A DNA stretch of 6,115 nucleotides from Sulfurimonas sp. (lineage in GTDB: Bacteria; Campylobacterota; Campylobacteria; Campylobacterales; Sulfurimonadaceae), in the NCBI GenBank assembly GCA_015487435.1, contig WFPU01000175.1, forward strand, positions 1-6,115, given 5' to 3'. The notes below the pieces were generated by a model. That model had not been told where the DNA came from, made no database searches, and was given only the letters and a program-made list of their open reading frames with translations. This document shows positions 1 through 5,844 of the stretch, piece after piece (positions within the stretch are counted from its first letter, which is position 1; every line of letters starts with the position of its first letter). The position numbers were made by a program, and so were the translations under genes.

Positions 1-444
1 ACTTATCTTATTTAGAAGTAATTTAGATATGTTTGGAGGTGAGTATGTTATATGTGTACCTACTTCTTGTGCTAATCTTGCTATAAGAGATGATGTTAAT
101 ACATTTGTCAATTCTAATATTGCATCATTTAAATCTTCTTTATCTTCTAGTTCTAGATGTTTTGCTAAATTATTTGCACTTTTTTCGTCTATAAAAAAAG
201 CACACTCTCCACTAAAATCACCTATAAATGCTTGAGTGGAAAAAAAACAGCTCATTATTTTTAGATTTTCAAATTTAGCTATAAGTTCTTTTGTTTGTAA
301 CACCTCTATTTTTGGGATACTTAATGAAGCAAAAGCATCAAGCATTTCAGCAATCACAGCAGTAGCACTTCCATAAGCTATATTTACTAACTCTTGCAGT
401 ACATCTTTTTCATCTTCTGATAAGATTAAATCTATGTCATCCAT
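1..444 (-). CDS. cheC: CheC-type CheY-P phosphatase, C-terminus cut by window edge
   Basis: The reading frame opens at an ATG (442-444) and stays open for 148 codons to the window edge, so the C-terminus is missing (CheC proteins are about 200 residues). CheC dephosphorylates CheY-P in the cytoplasm. The family active-site pattern is [D/S]-x3-E-x2-N-x22-P. It fits exactly twice here: D14, E18, N21, P44, and D107, E111, N114, P137. Two complete sites favour CheC over CheX, which has a single site. The gene starts 4 bp after the stop of the cheY-like gene with only a weak ribosome site (GAGAT), so translational coupling is likely. FliY also carries a CheC domain, followed by a FliN domain; that cannot be excluded because the C-terminus is unseen, but the short N-terminus without a clear FliM-binding leader fits CheC better. 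Family assignment is strong; the exact subfamily is inferred. Confidence 0.87.
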   Translation of the reverse strand, partial: MDDIDLILSEDEKDVLQELVNIAYGSATAVIAEMLDAFASLSIPKIEVLQTKELIAKFENLKIMSCFFSTQAFIGDFSGECAFFIDEKSANNLAKHLELEDKEDLNDAILELTNVLTSSLIARLAQEVGTHITYSPPNISKLLLNKIS

Positions 445-448
445 TTTT

Positions 449-805
449 TTATCTCAGAGAATCTAATATCACTTGCATTTTTTCACTGTTGATAGGTTTT
501 TGTACATGAAGTTGCGCACCTAAATCTATAACAATTTTTTTTGCTTTTTCTTGAACATCTGCTGATACTACTATCACTTTTGTGTCTGGATTTATTTTTA
601 ATATTTTTGGAAGAGTTTCATAACCATCCATAACAGGCATAGTTAAGTCTAAAAAAACTATATTTGGTTTTTCATTATTTATAATTTTTAGGGCTTCCAC
701 GCCGTTGGATGCTTGAAATATTTTATCATCCCCAATGAGTGGTTTTAATGATTTTACTAAAGTTAATCTTGCTAGTTTAGAATCATCTGTAACTAAATAT
801 TTCAT
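449..805 (-). CDS. Single-domain CheY-like response regulator
   Basis: This 118-residue protein is a receiver domain with no output domain. The acidic pair D7-D8 sits after strand 1, the phospho-acceptor is D53 (FLDLTMP), the switch Ser is S81 (VVSAD) and the conserved Lys is K103 before P104 (QKP). The segment PVMDGYET (57-64) is typical of the family. It should be phosphorylated by a histidine kinase and act by protein contact. The partner could be a flagellar switch protein or another target; the sequence does not say which. The start is supported by AAAGG at 812-816 with a 6-nt spacer. A CheC-type phosphatase gene follows 4 bp downstream, suggesting that the pair forms a phosphorylation/dephosphorylation module. 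It is separated from fliW by 61 bp, the largest gap in the series. I give no gene symbol because these genomes carry several CheY paralogues. Confidence 0.93.
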   Translation of the reverse strand: MKYLVTDDSKLARLTLVKSLKPLIGDDKIFQASNGVEALKIINNEKPNIVFLDLTMPVMDGYETLPKILKINPDTKVIVVSADVQEKAKKIVIDLGAQLHVQKPINSEKMQVILDSLR

Positions 806-866
806 ATTGAACCTTTATGTACATATTGTATTTAATTTTACTTAAGAAAATATTTAATGTTAAAAA
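806..866 (-). promoter_or_regulatory. Possible internal promoter before the cheY-like gene
   Basis: The 61-bp gap between fliW and the receiver gene is almost entirely A and T. On the minus strand it contains TACAAT (825-830), a fair sigma-70 -10 hexamer, about 20 bp upstream of the start codon, then AAAGG at 812-816. Campylobacterota promoters are known for lacking a conserved -35 box, and none is seen. In such AT-rich sequence a -10-like hexamer is weak evidence. The gap may only be a spacer within a longer transcript. Confidence 0.25.
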
Positions 867-1253
867 TTAGTTGTCTCTAAAAGATTTAATAGTTTCTGCC
901 ATACCAAATTCTGGGTGACTTTTTTTATCTAAAACAGCTTGGGCTACTTTATTGTTATCGTTATTAACAATTATTGGTGCTAAAAAATTTACTGTAGAGT
1001 TGTCTAAAGGTTCTTGAAGTACTACTACATTATAAACACTAACATTAGAATTTTCGTTAATTTCTAAAAGTATTTTGACACTAGATGGTAGATCAAATGA
1101 ATACTCTCTTAGCAAGTAAGGATTTAAAAGTGTGAATGAAATATTATCATCGTTACTATCTGTCATTATTGAGAACAGTTCATCAAATTTACGAATATCT
1201 ACATTTAATGTTTTTTCAAAACCTAATATACTTCCTTTTATTTCATAACTCAT
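867..1253 (-). CDS. fliW: Flagellar assembly factor FliW
   Basis: FliW is a small cytoplasmic protein that binds flagellin and antagonises CsrA, the post-transcriptional repressor of flagellin mRNA. Known studies in Bacillus and Campylobacter show that it couples flagellin level to translation. At 128 residues the protein has the usual length. Family landmarks are FTLLNPYLLREYSFDLP (about 40-56), the VSVYNVVVL strand (71-79) and STVNFLAPIIVN (86-97), the most conserved stretch of the family, followed by a Q-x-VL segment. The start has a good ribosome site, AAGGA at 1261-1265 with a 7-nt spacer, just before the stop codon of the preceding gene. The 12-bp gap to that gene indicates cotranscription with the nrdA series. 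No csrA is visible in the window. Identification by family pattern is strong; the regulatory role here is inferred from homologues. Confidence 0.92.
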   Translation of the reverse strand: MSYEIKGSILGFEKTLNVDIRKFDELFSIMTDSNDDNISFTLLNPYLLREYSFDLPSSVKILLEINENSNVSVYNVVVLQEPLDNSTVNFLAPIIVNNDNNKVAQAVLDKKSHPEFGMAETIKSFRDN

Positions 1254-1265
1254 ACTTGCATCCTT

Positions 1266-1604
1266 TTAAAATTGTCCCTCTTCAAATTTTATTGTTGAAG
1301 ATTTTATTTGACATGTAGAATTTTTTGTTTTAAAAGCAAAAAAAGTTCCATTATTTTCTAAACTAATACCATCGCTCATATCTACAAACGGCAATTTATT
1401 GTTTTCTATTAAAGAGGCATCACTAACACCAGAAAATTTTAGTTTTAAACTGATCCAATCATAACCTCTATTTTTATCTTGAGTTGCAAATGTTAGTGTT
1501 ATAGTTGTAGGGTTTATAGTCTCGATATTTCGGAATTGTGCTCCTTCAAAATTAACAAATCTATTCAAAAAGTTTGTTAGCTTATTTGAAAATAGCGGTT
1601 GCAT
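1266..1604 (-). CDS. Conserved-looking protein of unknown function, 112 aa
   Basis: I do not recognise a characterised family. The protein is soluble-looking: no signal peptide, no membrane segment, mixed alternating hydrophobic and polar stretches suggestive of beta strands, and one Cys near the end (TCQIK). Its central part (about 48-82) is rich in Trp, Asp, Gly and Ser, including YDWISLKLKFSGVSDASL and LPFVDMSDGISL, the part most likely to be conserved. The start codon lies 1 bp after the stop of nrdA and lacks a good Shine-Dalgarno site, which points to translational coupling with nrdA. fliW follows after 12 bp. Codon use resembles the neighbours, so this is a resident gene rather than a chance frame. 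Position between nrdA and fliW gives no safe function; a link to either dNTP synthesis or flagellar control is only a guess. Confidence 0.85.
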   Translation of the reverse strand: MQPLFSNKLTNFLNRFVNFEGAQFRNIETINPTTITLTFATQDKNRGYDWISLKLKFSGVSDASLIENNKLPFVDMSDGISLENNGTFFAFKTKNSTCQIKSSTIKFEEGQF

Positions 1605-1605
1605 T

Positions 1606-3972
1606 TTATTGGCAACCTACACATTCCATACTTCTATCTTCAACATCGTTTTGTATCTCTGGAGATTGAGAGCGAAGATAATAAGTTGATTTAAGACCTA
1701 ATTTCCAAGCAAGCATATATATTTCGTTTAGATATTTACCGCTTGCTTTATCTAGAGTGATAAAGATATTTAATGATTGCCCTTGATCTATCCATTTTTG
1801 ACGAATTGCAGCAGCTTTTACAAGTAATGTTTGGTTTAAGTCATACGCAGGTGTATAGTAAGCCCAAGTTTCAGGTGAAAGTTTTGGAACTACAACAGGG
1901 ATAAGCCCACTAAGATTTTCTTCAAACCATTTCCTTTTAAATACTGGCTCAATAGCTTGAGTAGTTCCAGTTAAAATAGAGATAGATGAAGTTGGTGCTA
2001 TTGCCATTAAATAACCATTACGAATACCTTGTTTTTTTACTTTTGCTCTTAATTCATCCCATTGATAAGATGAAGCAAATAGCCCACCACGGTCTACAAG
2101 GTTTAATACTTCAGCAGTAGCATGATCTTGAGGCATAATACCTTGACTCCATTTTGAGCCTTTAAACTGTGGATAACTTCCTTTCTCAACGGCTATATCA
2201 GATGAAGCAGATATAGCGTTATAACAAACAGATTCCATAATTTCATCTATTTTGTCAAAATGTTCTTGAGTCCCCCAAGCTATAGCTGACTCTGCTAGCA
2301 TCTGAGCCTCACCCATAACACCAAGTCCAATTGAGCGAGATTTCATGTTAGTTCGTTTTACTTTTTCAATAGGGTAAAAGTTTAAGTCAATCACATTATC
2401 TAAACATCTAATCGCCGTTGGTACAATGCGATCTATCTCTTCTTTAGTATTTATTCGAGAAAGATTTACAGAAGCAAGATTACAAACAGCAGTATCGCCA
2501 TCTATTTTTTCTTTTTCAACTACATATATTTGCATACCACCAAGAGAATCAAGAGCAGTTACTTTTTTAGCAGGTTTTACTAAACCGCTGTCAAGTGTAA
2601 CCATCTCATCCTCTTCATAATTTATGCTTTCGCCATTTTCAAAAATATATTTAATTTTATAATGATTAGGGTTAGTGTTTTGAAATATCTCTGTACAAAG
2701 GTTCGAGCTTCTAATAACACCAGTATGAGAGTTTGGATTAGCTCTGTTTGCATTATCTTTAAAACACAAAAAAGGTGAACCTGTTTCAAAGTAGGATGTA
2801 AGAATTTTTTTCCATAAATCTTTTGCTTTAACTCTCTCTTTTATAATATTTTCATCATATTCATATTCTTTATATCTTGCATTAAACTCTTCACCATAAA
2901 GTGTAGCTAAATCTCTAACATCATAAGGATCAAAAAGTGTCCAGATATCATCTTGCTGTACGCGCTCCATGAAAATATCATTTAGCCACATTGAAGGAAA
3001 TAAATCATGGGCACGTCGACGCTCTTCACCAGAATTTTTCTTTAGGTCTAAAAAGTCATTTATATCTATATGCCATGGCTCCATATAAACTGCAATTGCA
3101 CCTTTGCGAGTTCCGAGTTGATCAACTGCTATTGCAATATCATTTGTTATTTTTAGAAATGGTACAGTTCCGCCAGCTGCATTTTTGTGTCCATCAATGA
3201 ACGAACCCATTGATCTTATTCCAGTCCAATCCCAGCCAATCCCTCCACCAAATTTAGATAACATTGCCATCTCTTGGTAAGAATCAAATATACCTTCAAT
3301 GTTATCAGGGGTAGAACCAATATAACAAGATGAAAGTTGATGTCTAGTTGTTCTAGCATTTGAGAGAGTTGGAGTTGCTAGCATAACTTCAAACTGAGAT
3401 ATCATGTTATAAAACTTTATAGCCCACTCATGCTTATCTTCCTCCCTTTGAGCTAAGAACATAGATATAGCCATAAACATATGTTGAGGAAGCTCAATTG
3501 GCTCAGAATTACTATCCTTGATTAGATATCTATCGTAAAGAGTTTTTACACCTAGATAGTTAAATTGAAAATCACGTTCAGGTTTGATATGTTTTTCTAA
3601 TCTATCTAAGTCGTACATCTCTTTAAGTCCCAAAAGAAGACGACCCTCTTTTTCGCCACGCTCAAAATATTTTTTCAATGATCCATAACCAGTAAAACCA
3701 TTAACTTGATGATAAAGATTAAAGATAAAAAGACGAGATGCAACAAATGTCCAGTTGGGAGCATCTATATCTATCTTGTCAACCGCTGTTTTAATAAGTG
3801 TTTGTTGTATCTCTTTTGATGTAATTCCATCACGAAATAAAATTTTTGCATCTACCTCTAATTCACTTTGAGAAACATTAGCTAAATCTTTAACTGCTGC
3901 CGATGTATATTTTTGAATTTTGGTAATATCGAGTGGTTCTGTTCTACCATTTCTTTTTATAACTGTTATCAT
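1606..3972 (-). CDS. nrdA: Class I ribonucleoside-diphosphate reductase, alpha subunit
   Basis: NrdA reduces ribonucleoside diphosphates to deoxy forms, using a radical supplied by the beta subunit NrdB, which is not in this window. The 788-residue protein has an N-terminal ATP-cone (about 3-90), the allosteric activity site. Catalytic residues are all present by comparison with E. coli NrdA: C216 in SSCYIG (E. coli C225), N424, C426 and E428 in NLCTE (N437, C439, E441), C497 in AVCNLASVNL (C462), and the radical-path pair Y764-Y765 in STYYLR (Y730, Y731). The motif APTSSISILTGTTQAIEP (659-676) is diagnostic. The tail ends CVGCQ, giving the swinging cysteine pair C784/C787 that accepts electrons from thioredoxin or glutaredoxin. 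The spacing from C426 to C497 is 71 residues against 23 in E. coli, so there is an insertion of about 48 residues (about 435-490). The start is supported by AGGAA at 3981-3985 with an 8-nt spacer. Confidence 0.97.
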   Translation of the reverse strand: MITVIKRNGRTEPLDITKIQKYTSAAVKDLANVSQSELEVDAKILFRDGITSKEIQQTLIKTAVDKIDIDAPNWTFVASRLFIFNLYHQVNGFTGYGSLKKYFERGEKEGRLLLGLKEMYDLDRLEKHIKPERDFQFNYLGVKTLYDRYLIKDSNSEPIELPQHMFMAISMFLAQREEDKHEWAIKFYNMISQFEVMLATPTLSNARTTRHQLSSCYIGSTPDNIEGIFDSYQEMAMLSKFGGGIGWDWTGIRSMGSFIDGHKNAAGGTVPFLKITNDIAIAVDQLGTRKGAIAVYMEPWHIDINDFLDLKKNSGEERRRAHDLFPSMWLNDIFMERVQQDDIWTLFDPYDVRDLATLYGEEFNARYKEYEYDENIIKERVKAKDLWKKILTSYFETGSPFLCFKDNANRANPNSHTGVIRSSNLCTEIFQNTNPNHYKIKYIFENGESINYEEDEMVTLDSGLVKPAKKVTALDSLGGMQIYVVEKEKIDGDTAVCNLASVNLSRINTKEEIDRIVPTAIRCLDNVIDLNFYPIEKVKRTNMKSRSIGLGVMGEAQMLAESAIAWGTQEHFDKIDEIMESVCYNAISASSDIAVEKGSYPQFKGSKWSQGIMPQDHATAEVLNLVDRGGLFASSYQWDELRAKVKKQGIRNGYLMAIAPTSSISILTGTTQAIEPVFKRKWFEENLSGLIPVVVPKLSPETWAYYTPAYDLNQTLLVKAAAIRQKWIDQGQSLNIFITLDKASGKYLNEIYMLAWKLGLKSTYYLRSQSPEIQNDVEDRSMECVGCQ

Positions 3973-4010
3973 TAAATATTTTCCTAAATTATTATAAGTA
4001 TTGAGCTCTC

Positions 4011-4054
4011 TATTATTTAAAGAAAATATTGAAAATATTCTTCTTTAAATAATA
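4011..4054. repeat. 44-bp near-perfect AT-only palindrome upstream of nrdA
   Basis: A 14-base left arm (4011-4024, TATTATTTAAAGAA) is perfectly complementary to the right arm (4041-4054). Inside it, AATATT (4025-4030) pairs with AATATT (4034-4039) across a GAA loop, leaving only C4040 unpaired. The stem is therefore 20 bp with one bulge. Its inner edge is 39 bp from the nrdA start codon. It could be an operator for a dimeric regulator, or a hairpin in the nrdA 5' leader. On the plus strand it is followed by five T, but no plus-strand gene precedes it, so a terminator role is unlikely. The symmetry is seen directly; the role is inferred. Confidence 0.7.
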
Positions 4055-4151
4055 TTTTTATTGTTTCAGATTCTATCTAAGAATAGTTGATTTATAGATT
4101 AAATCATAGATATAATTTTGAAAAATTGTATATGCGTAACTTCTAAAATAC

Positions 4152-4176
4152 AGTATAAATGAAGCTAATGATTAGC
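4152..4176 (-). promoter_or_regulatory. Candidate nrdA promoter with overlapping 13-bp dyad
   Basis: On the minus strand TATACT (4152-4157) is a good sigma-70 -10 candidate, preceded by T-rich sequence. Six bases upstream lies a perfect dyad, GCTAATGATTAGC (4164-4176), six-base arms around one central base, which would fall between the -10 and -35 positions, where a repressor could act. Transcription from here would give a leader of about 170 nt that includes the 44-bp palindrome. A second hexamer, TATAAT (3991-3996), lies too close to the ribosome site to leave a useful leader. All of this is pattern-based in AT-rich DNA. Confidence 0.3.
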
Positions 4177-4212
4177 ATAATTTAATAGCTTATTCTAAAC
4201 AGTTTTTAACTT

Positions 4213-4270
4213 TTAATTTTAAGGATTATATATTTTCTTTTAAAATACGCACTCCGCAAATTATGAGTTT
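4213..4270. repeat. Diverged second copy of the purB-end hairpin unit
   Basis: This stretch aligns by hand with about 4293-4350 in the same orientation at roughly two thirds identity with a few gaps. Shared anchors are TAATT-TAAGG, ATATTTTC, CTCC and AATTA-GAG. It also keeps the same architecture: an outer stem TAATTT (4214-4219) with AAATTA (4258-4263) and an inner stem TATTTT (4231-4236) with AAAATA (4242-4247). The parallel structure argues for common origin, but AT richness inflates apparent similarity. Confidence 0.45.
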
Positions 4271-4275
4271 AACTA

Positions 4276-4354
4276 CCTAAAGCTCTTTTGTTGTAATTCT
4301 AAGGGCATCATATTTTCGCAGAAATATGTGCTCCATCGAATTACGAGCTTTAGG
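4276..4354. repeat. Two-tier hairpin unit overlapping the 3' end of purB
   Basis: CCTAAAGCTC (4276-4285) is the exact reverse complement of GAGCTTTAGG (4345-4354). Next to the right arm, GAATTAC (4338-4344) is the exact reverse complement of GTAATTC (4293-4299). The combined 17-bp stem is interrupted only by a 7-nt bulge on the left (4286-4292). Within the loop, CATATTT (4309-4315) pairs with AAATATG (4322-4328). The right arm contains the purB stop codon and part of its last codon. No U-tract follows in the purB direction, so this is not a typical intrinsic terminator. It may be a mobile repeat of the REP/MITE kind or a structured 3' end that protects the mRNA. Confidence 0.65.
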
Positions 4355-5678
4355 CAAAAACTCTATTAAAAATTGCATCTACGTTTTTAGTATAATAATC
4401 ATAATTAAAACACTCACGAATTTGTTTTTCAGAAAGTGAATCTCTTAGCTCTTTATCTTCTAAAAGGTGGTTAAGATATAAACTTTCACCATTTTCATTT
4501 GTAGTAGCTTTACCTTGCTGTATCTCTTCCCAAACTTTCATAGCATTTCTCTGAACGATTTTATAAGCGTCTTCGCGAGACACACCTTGAAGAGGAAGTT
4601 CTAAAAGTACACGTTGAGAAAATACAAGACCACCAGTAAGATTCAAATTTTTCATCATATTCTCTGGGAAAACTGTTAAGTTAGCGATTACATTATTCAT
4701 ACGATGAAGCATAAAATCCATTGTGATAAATGCATCAGGTAACCAAAAACGTTCAGTTGAAGAGTGAGAGATATCACGTTCATGCCATAGTGCCACATTT
4801 TCCATAGCTGGTGCTGCGTAAGCTCTAATCATTCTTGCAAGACCTGTTATGTTTTCAGTAAGGATAGGGTTACGTTTATGTGGCATTGCTGAACTTCCTT
4901 TTTGACCTTTTGCAAAAAATTCTTCAGCTTCATATACTTCTGTTCTTTGCAAGTGTCTTATTTGAACTGCAAACTTTTCAACAGAAGATGCAAGTAGTGC
5001 TAAGGTAGTAGCAAGTCTCGCATAACGATCACGATGAACAACTTGGTTTGAGCAAGGCTCTGGTTTTAGACCTAATTCTGCCATTGCATACTCTTCTAGT
5101 TCAAGTGGTGCATGAGCAAAGTTACCCATAGCTCCTGATATTTGTCCAACTGCAATTACCTCCATAGTCTGCTCAAGATTTAGAAGGTGACGAGCTACCT
5201 CATCATACCAAACAGCTAAAGTCAAACCAAAAGTGATAGGCTCGCCGTGGATACCATGAGAACGACCAACCATTAAAGTCATCTTATGTTCCTCTGCACG
5301 TTTTTTGATTGATTCCATCAACATCTTTACATCAGCAATAATAATGTTTAAAGAATCTCTCATTTGAATGGCTACACCAGTATCAACTGCATCAGAGCTA
5401 GTCATTCCATAGTGGAACCATCTTGACTCATCACCTAAGCTCTCAGAAACACTTGTGTTAAAAGCGATAAGATCATGCTTAGTAATAGCTTCAATCTCCT
5501 CTATTCGCTCTACTGAGAATGTTGCATTTTTTACGATTTTATCTGCATCGTCTTGAGGAATCTTACCTAGTTTCGCCCAAGCTTTTACAGCGGCTTTTTC
5601 TACTTCTAACCATGCCGCATATCTTGCATGTTGTGTCCATTTTTCAGACATCTCTATTCTTGCATATCTTTCTACCAT
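4350..5678 (-). CDS. purB: Adenylosuccinate lyase
   Basis: PurB performs two cytoplasmic beta-eliminations releasing fumarate: SAICAR to AICAR in IMP synthesis, and adenylosuccinate to AMP. The protein is 442 residues and belongs to the fumarase/aspartase superfamily. The superfamily signature GSSAMPHKRNP spans 261-271 and carries the catalytic loop serine (S262/S263). H68 (TKHDL), T93-S94 (GMTSSD) and H141 (GRSHGIHGEP) fall at the same positions as the known active-site residues of Bacillus subtilis PurB, so the enzyme looks fully active. The start is supported by AAAGG at 5685-5689 with a 6-nt spacer. nrdA lies downstream on the same strand after a 377-bp gap, and an RluA-family gene is divergent upstream, an arrangement I recall from Campylobacter. 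The last codons overlap the right arm of a hairpin unit, but the C-terminal sequence itself looks ordinary. Confidence 0.97.
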   Translation of the reverse strand: MVERYARIEMSEKWTQHARYAAWLEVEKAAVKAWAKLGKIPQDDADKIVKNATFSVERIEEIEAITKHDLIAFNTSVSESLGDESRWFHYGMTSSDAVDTGVAIQMRDSLNIIIADVKMLMESIKKRAEEHKMTLMVGRSHGIHGEPITFGLTLAVWYDEVARHLLNLEQTMEVIAVGQISGAMGNFAHAPLELEEYAMAELGLKPEPCSNQVVHRDRYARLATTLALLASSVEKFAVQIRHLQRTEVYEAEEFFAKGQKGSSAMPHKRNPILTENITGLARMIRAYAAPAMENVALWHERDISHSSTERFWLPDAFITMDFMLHRMNNVIANLTVFPENMMKNLNLTGGLVFSQRVLLELPLQGVSREDAYKIVQRNAMKVWEEIQQGKATTNENGESLYLNHLLEDKELRDSLSEKQIRECFNYDYYTKNVDAIFNRVFA

Positions 5679-5704
5679 TTTGTACCTTTATATGAGGGAA
5701 GTTT

Positions 5705-5710
5705 ATTATG
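5705..5710 (-). promoter_or_regulatory. Weak candidate -10 for purB
   Basis: On the minus strand CATAAT follows TTTTAA and lies 26 bp before the purB start, leaving a leader of about 20 nt that includes the AAAGG ribosome site. There is no recognisable -35, as is usual for Campylobacterota. AT-rich sequence makes this a weak call. Confidence 0.2.
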
Positions 5711-5757
5711 TTAAAATTCGAATAATTAATATATGAAACCTTTGATTAATTATTAAG

Positions 5758-5844
5758 TAGATTCCAAGTGACCGAAGTAATGCCCTTATAGCACAAGCTT
5801 GGAATGACGATAGTTTCGTCATTCTGAATTTGATCTGGAATCTA
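5758..5844. repeat. REP/MITE-like palindromic element in the purB-rluA gap
   Basis: The element is bounded by TAGATTCCA (5758-5766) and its exact reverse complement TGGAATCTA (5836-5844). Inside are two more exact pairs: ATTCCAAG (5761-5768) with CTTGGAAT (5798-5805), and GAATGACGA (5802-5810) with TCGTCATTC (5816-5824) around a 5-nt loop. The CGTCATTC...GGAATCTA wording is shared by short interspersed palindromic repeats I know from many bacterial genomes. It encodes nothing. An 8-bp direct repeat, TAATTATT, lies just outside on both sides (5747-5754 and 5850-5857). It is more GC-rich than the surrounding intergenic DNA, consistent with arrival by insertion. Confidence 0.75.

Larger units (their letters stand above)
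3973..4349. other. 377-bp non-coding gap between purB and nrdA, rich in dyads
   Basis: No credible open frame, tRNA or rRNA is seen here on either strand. From the nrdA side it holds the nrdA ribosome site, a 44-bp near-perfect palindrome (4011-4054), a candidate -10 (4152-4157) with a 13-bp dyad beside it (4164-4176), and two related hairpin-forming units (about 4213-4270 and 4276-4354), the second reaching into the last codons of purB. The length and structure suggest that nrdA has its own regulated promoter here, although read-through from purB is possible because no intrinsic terminator with a U-tract follows purB. Confidence 0.7.

Noticed and set aside
29..235. Plus-strand open frame of 68 codons
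   Set aside because: It is antisense to the CheC coding frame, which has two exact active-site motifs; composition and sequence show no protein-like pattern.
1136..1318. Plus-strand open frame across fliW and the 112-residue gene
   Set aside because: It is antisense to two supported genes and its Leu/Phe/Tyr-rich content is what AT-rich antisense gives.
2500..2670. Intein or intein scar in nrdA
   Set aside because: The extra segment is only about 48 residues, has no splicing-junction Cys/Ser and HN motif, and the reading frame is continuous through the catalytic residues.
2426..3200. Plus-strand open frames inside nrdA (2426-2620 and 2991-3200)
   Set aside because: Both are opposite conserved NrdA catalytic sequence and have no ribosome site or recognisable domain.
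4011..4054. Intrinsic terminator
   Set aside because: The stem is almost entirely A-T, there is no U-tract in the nrdA direction, and no plus-strand gene precedes it for the short T-run on the other side.
3973..4349. NrdR boxes upstream of nrdA
   Set aside because: I looked for two adjacent 16-bp boxes of the ACACWATATATWGTGT type with the usual spacing. Only stray ATATAT-like strings occur, as expected in such AT-rich DNA.
4267..4354. Integron attC-like site (GTTTAAC beside a long imperfect hairpin)
   Set aside because: One RYYYAAC-like heptamer is present, but there is no matching GTTRRRY at the other end of the stem, no gene cassette layout and no integrase; purB and nrdA are housekeeping genes.
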